Source: Anaerolineaceae bacterium oral taxon 439 (lineage in GTDB: Bacteria > Chloroflexota > Anaerolineae > Anaerolineales > Anaerolineaceae). Taken from it: a stretch of 64,000 bases of DNA. The translations under genes and the position numbers were made by a program. The stretch lies in the NCBI GenBank assembly GCA_001717545.1, contig CP017039.1, positions 2,881,495 through 2,945,494 on the forward strand. The letters run 5' to 3'. Positions 60,958 through 64,000 of this stretch are shown here, piece after piece. How positions within the stretch are numbered: the stretch's first letter is position 1; each line of letters begins with the position of its first letter. Below the pieces are notes generated by a model. It searched no databases. It saw only the letters and a list, made by a program, of their open reading frames with translations, and had not been told where the DNA came from.

Positions 60958-62367
60958 TTAAATTTCCTCGATCCCCTTCAGCAGCTTCGGCAGCAGATCG
61001 GAAATCGCCACGCGCTCCTGCGTCATCGTATCGCGTTCGCGAACCGTTACCGTATCGTCCTCGAGCGTCTGGTAATCGATCGTGACGCAGTATGGCGTGC
61101 CGATTTCGTCCTGATAGAAATAGCGCTTGCCAATATTGCCGCGATCGTCCCAGTTGACCCCCATCTTCGCCGCCAGAAGCTTGAAAACGCCGCGCGCCTT
61201 GTCGACGATCTCCGGCTTGTTCCTGACGAGCGGGAAAACGGCGGCTTTGTACGGCGCGATCAAAGGATGGAACCTCATGACGACCCGATTATTTTCGCTG
61301 TCTTCCCAATACGCATCGCACATCGCCATCAGGAAAATCCGGTTGATCCCAACCGCCGGTTCGATCACGTGCGGAACGATCGTTCGCTTCGGGTCCATCG
61401 GATCACGATAGGATAAATCCTTACCGGAATGATCGATATGCTGCTGCAGGTCGTACGAGGTTCGATAGGCGATCCCCCAAAGCTCTTTAAAACCGAACGG
61501 GAATTCATATTCGAGGTCATACGTCTCCCTGCTGTAAAACGAACGTTCCTGGTCGGAATGCCGCCGCCAGCGGAGCTTCTCGGCACGAATCCCGATCCGC
61601 TCGTGAATAAACCTGAACATGGCGTCCTGCCAGCTCTTAAAAAGCGGCTCCCACTCCGTTTTCTCCGGATCGAAGAAGTATTCGATTTCCGCCTGTTCGA
61701 ATTCGAGCGTTCGGAAAACGAACTGACCGGTCGTAATTTCGTTGCGGAAGCTTTTGCCGATATTGCCGACGCCGAAAGGAAGCTGGACCCGGGAGGAATT
61801 CAAAATATTGGCGAAGTTGGTGAAAATCCCCTGCGCCGTCTCGCCGCGCAGGTAAACCGGAAGCTTCTCTCCCTCGACGACGCCGATCGCCGTCTGAAAC
61901 ATGATATTAAACGCTTTCGGCGGGAAAACGTCGTTCCCGTCGGGCGTCTTAACCCCGTATTTTTCGATAAACGCGCCGATCTCGTCCAAATCCATCCCCT
62001 CGACGACGACCTCCCCGTCGATCGGATGCTTCTCCAGCCACGCCTCGATCAGGTGATCGGCGCGGTAACGCTTATGCGTGACCTTATCCTCGACCAGCGG
62101 ATCGTTAAACGCGTTGACATGACCCGACGCGACCCAGGTTTCCGGATGAAGCAGGATTTGCGTATCCAGCCCAATCATGTCCTCCCGCGTCGTGATCATG
62201 TCATGCCACCACAGGTTGCGGATATTTCGCAGCAGCTCTGCGCCTAACGGACCGTAATCATACGAACTGGCTAACCCGCCGTAGATATCCGACGTAGCGT
62301 AGACGAAACCGCGGCGCTTCGATAACGCGGTAATTTTATCAAGCGATGCTCCGGATGGAACGCTCAT
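60958..62367 (-). CDS. glyS: Glycyl-tRNA synthetase, dimeric class II
   Basis: 469 residues, usual for the single-chain archaeal/eukaryal-like GlyRS. SLDKITALSKRRGFVYATSDIYGGL is the N-terminus; class II motif 2 is near GVGNIGKSFRNEITTGQFVFR, with TLEFEQAEIEYFF, and motif 3 in EPAVGINRIFLMAMCDAY. The anticodon-binding domain follows (KAAVFPLVRNKPEIVDKARG). It is monocistronic on the minus strand. Position 60802-60957 downstream holds no recognised terminator. Confidence 0.95.
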   Translation of the reverse strand: MSVPSGASLDKITALSKRRGFVYATSDIYGGLASSYDYGPLGAELLRNIRNLWWHDMITTREDMIGLDTQILLHPETWVASGHVNAFNDPLVEDKVTHKRYRADHLIEAWLEKHPIDGEVVVEGMDLDEIGAFIEKYGVKTPDGNDVFPPKAFNIMFQTAIGVVEGEKLPVYLRGETAQGIFTNFANILNSSRVQLPFGVGNIGKSFRNEITTGQFVFRTLEFEQAEIEYFFDPEKTEWEPLFKSWQDAMFRFIHERIGIRAEKLRWRRHSDQERSFYSRETYDLEYEFPFGFKELWGIAYRTSYDLQQHIDHSGKDLSYRDPMDPKRTIVPHVIEPAVGINRIFLMAMCDAYWEDSENNRVVMRFHPLIAPYKAAVFPLVRNKPEIVDKARGVFKLLAAKMGVNWDDRGNIGKRYFYQDEIGTPYCVTIDYQTLEDDTVTVRERDTMTQERVAISDLLPKLLKGIEEI

Positions 62368-62576
62368 ACAAAACCCTCCCGCATGGAATAATTCCCGTTT
62401 TTTATTCTATCGATTCAAAATTTTATCATGCCGACCGAACGCGCCCTGAATTCGCCGCGCCGCAACCATGACAGGCATAGCCGCTTTCCTCCTCTGCTGG
62501 ACGCGCCCCAGGCAGCGAACCGCGCACCCCGATTAATAACAAGCGGAGAACGCCGTTCCGCCTGACCGTAGAAGGC

Positions 62577-62585
62577 TGATATAAT
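62577..62585 (+). promoter_or_regulatory. Predicted extended -10 promoter of the aminotransferase operon
   Basis: TGATATAAT (62577-62585) gives an extended -10 (TG-N-TATAAT), 50 bp upstream of the start codon; a weak TTCCGC lies 18 bp further up. The rest of the 62368-62635 gap between glyS and this gene shows nothing else supported. Confidence 0.5.
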
Positions 62586-62635
62586 TTCCATGGAATTTTT
62601 GACTACTCTGACCCGTGATTTTTGGGAGGAAACGC

Positions 62636-63724
62636 ATGATCTCCATCGCAAAACCGCTGATCGGCGAAGCCGAGAAAAAAGCCGTCGCCGAGGTCCTTGA
62701 CTCAGGAATGATCGCCAACGGCGCGATCGTAACGCAGTTCGAAAATGAATTCGCCGCTTACCTTGGCGCGAAATACGCGGTCGCGACAACTTCCGGAACG
62801 ACCGCGCTCGAAGTCGCGCTCCGTTCGCTCGGGATCGGGAACGGCGATAAAGTGCTGACAACCCCATTTTCATTTATCGCCTCGACAAACGCGATCCTTT
62901 ACGCCGGCGCAGCGCCAGTTTTCGTCGATATTCTCCCCGACGCGTTTACGATCGATCCGGACGCCGTCGAAGCCGCGCTACGCGCCGATCCGACGATTAA
63001 AGCTCTCCTCATTGTCCACCTGTTCGGACAGGCCTGCGACATGGACCGGATCATGGCGCTCGTCGACCGCTACAAGCTGATCCTGATCGAAGACTGCGCG
63101 CAGGCTCACGGCGCGGCCTGGAACGGGAAGCCGGTCGGAACCTTTGGCGACGCCGGCTGCTTCAGCTTCTATCCGACGAAGAACATGACGACCGGCGAGG
63201 GCGGGATGGTCGTGACTAACCGTGAGGACCTCCGCGATACGGCGAAGCTGCTGATCAATCATGGAATGAAAATCCGCTATCATCACGACATCATCGGCTA
63301 CAACTACCGGATGACCAATATCGCCGGCGCAATCGGCCTCTGCCAGCTGAAACGGCTCCCGGAATTCAACGCCAGACGCCGCGCCAACGCCGCAGAGCTC
63401 AACCGGCGCATCGCCAACCCGCGCGTCGTCGCCCCGTTCGTCGTTCCCGGCTCGGATCACTGCTTCCATCAGTATTCCGTCCTGATCGAGGACGGGCTCC
63501 GCGACGAATTTATCGCTTTCCTGAACGCGAATGAAGTCGGCTTCGGCGTCTTTTACCCGTTTACGATCCCGGAACAGCGCTGTTACGCGTCGTTCGGATT
63601 CCGTACCGACTACCCCGTCTCCGACCGGATCAAGACGCAAATCGTTTCGCTTCCGGTTCACCCAGGCCTGACCAGCGACGAAATCGCCGCTGTCGCCCGC
63701 GTCGTAAACGCGTTCGGCGCTTAA
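62636..63724 (+). CDS. DegT/DnrJ/EryC1/StrS aminotransferase (WbpE-like)
   Basis: 362 residues from ATG 62636, with GGGAGGAAACGC upstream; an ATG seven codons earlier is less well placed. ISIAKPLIGEAEKKAVAEVL is the family start, TSGTTALEVALRSLGIGNGD the cofactor loop, and the PLP Lys lies in FSFYPTKNMTTGEGGM. The family makes amino sugars on nucleotide-sugar keto intermediates. The following acyltransferase start suggests the UDP-2-acetamido-3-amino-glucuronate route (WbpE then WbpD). Specificity is inferred. Confidence 0.9.
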   Translation: MISIAKPLIGEAEKKAVAEVLDSGMIANGAIVTQFENEFAAYLGAKYAVATTSGTTALEVALRSLGIGNGDKVLTTPFSFIASTNAILYAGAAPVFVDILPDAFTIDPDAVEAALRADPTIKALLIVHLFGQACDMDRIMALVDRYKLILIEDCAQAHGAAWNGKPVGTFGDAGCFSFYPTKNMTTGEGGMVVTNREDLRDTAKLLINHGMKIRYHHDIIGYNYRMTNIAGAIGLCQLKRLPEFNARRRANAAELNRRIANPRVVAPFVVPGSDHCFHQYSVLIEDGLRDEFIAFLNANEVGFGVFYPFTIPEQRCYASFGFRTDYPVSDRIKTQIVSLPVHPGLTSDEIAAVARVVNAFGA

Positions 63725-63762
63725 ACGGCCCGGTTGAGGCGAAAGAAAAACGAGGCAGCTGC

Positions 63763-64000
63763 ATGATAGACGAAAAGAAAGCCCCCTATATCGATCCCAG
63801 CGCGCATGTATCCGAGCGGGCTAAAATCGGCGCTGGAACGAAAATCTGGATCAACGCCCAGATTCGCGAAGACGCCGAAATCGGCGAAAACTGCGTCATT
63901 GGCAAAGACGTTTATATCGATCATGCCGTCAAAATCGGCAACGGCGTTAAAATCCAGAACGGCGTTTCCGTCTTCAACGGCGTCACGATTGAGGACGACG
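63763..64000 (+). CDS. Left-handed beta-helix acyltransferase, N-terminal part (WbpD-like)
   Basis: 79 codons visible to the window end. The hexapeptide-repeat pattern is evident: YIDPSAHVSERAKIGAGTKI, DAEIGENCVIGKDVYID, KIGNGVKIQNGVSVFNGV. GAGGCAG precedes the ATG. It starts 38 bp after the aminotransferase gene and probably N-acetylates the amino sugar that enzyme makes, as WbpD does after WbpE. The rest of the gene lies beyond the window. Confidence 0.8.
   Translation, partial: MIDEKKAPYIDPSAHVSERAKIGAGTKIWINAQIREDAEIGENCVIGKDVYIDHAVKIGNGVKIQNGVSVFNGVTIEDD

Noticed and set aside
1..64000. tRNA, rRNA and transposase genes
   Set aside because: None was recognised by reading the intergenic regions; a dedicated tRNA or insertion-sequence search could still find one.

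Overview
The window looks like a chromosomal segment of an anaerobic Chloroflexota (Anaerolineae-type) bacterium. This rests on recognised family features rather than a search: GT39-like membrane transferases with a PPLDFHxxRQL loop, an RsmD with APPQY in motif IV, a DUF348-G5-propeller lipoprotein, a split gcvPA/gcvPB, a CpXC protein and UPF0261/PEP-hydrolase genes. The backbone is visibly GC-rich, with at least three AT-richer inserts. No rRNA, tRNA, CRISPR array, transposase or integrase was recognised.

Layout. 1-6067 (minus): surface-polysaccharide operon with two GT2 transferases, two membrane GT39-like transferases, a DUF115 protein and a 2-hydroxyacid dehydrogenase. 6279-9087 (minus): YtrA-type GntR regulator with an ABC-2 exporter and a palindromic operator. 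9277-14631 (minus): nonulosonic (sialic-acid-like) operon with an SDR, a NeuA-HAD phosphatase fusion, a short NeuB, an unknown 557-residue protein and a second cytidylyltransferase. 14804-29050: a 14.1-kb AT-richer island bracketed by a 138-bp direct repeat of the nadD 3' end. It holds a divergent GntR regulator and an eleven-gene operon (SIS protein, YjbQ, sugar ABC importer, two ADP-ribosylglycohydrolases, PfkB kinase, nucleoside phosphorylase, nucleoside hydrolase, tandem nucleoside-deoxyribosyltransferase-like protein). It reads as a pathway that imports and dismantles a ribosyl- or nucleoside-type compound.

28918-36909 (mostly minus): nadD, obgE, rsmD and gtrA, a broken Schlafen/AlbA_2-type gene, a UDP-glucuronate decarboxylase-like gene, a large lipoprotein and a secreted protein. 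36985-39190 (plus): scpB and rluB; rluB carries a tail of four exact-length 41-residue repeats. 39256-42660 (minus): ABC exporter and a PanE-like reductase. 42910-50389 (plus): gcvH-gcvPA-gcvPB, an M17 aminopeptidase, a YdcZ pair and a GT39-like transferase. 50402-51703 (minus): scpA and a GNAT acetyltransferase. 51916-53688: a second Schlafen-like insert, one intact gene plus a C-terminal relic. 53700-57225: CpXC protein, GDPD, HIT-like protein and a DPM1-like GT2. 57367-60801 (minus): a three-gene module in which the two halves of the plant Tm-1 protein occur as separate genes beside an AraC-type regulator that carries a paralogue of one half as its sensor domain. 60958-64000: glyS, then the start of another sugar operon (WbpE-like aminotransferase, WbpD-like acyltransferase).

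The best candidates for undescribed biology are the Tm-1-like module with its self-related regulator and AraC-style direct repeats, and the nadD-flanked ribosyl-catabolism island.
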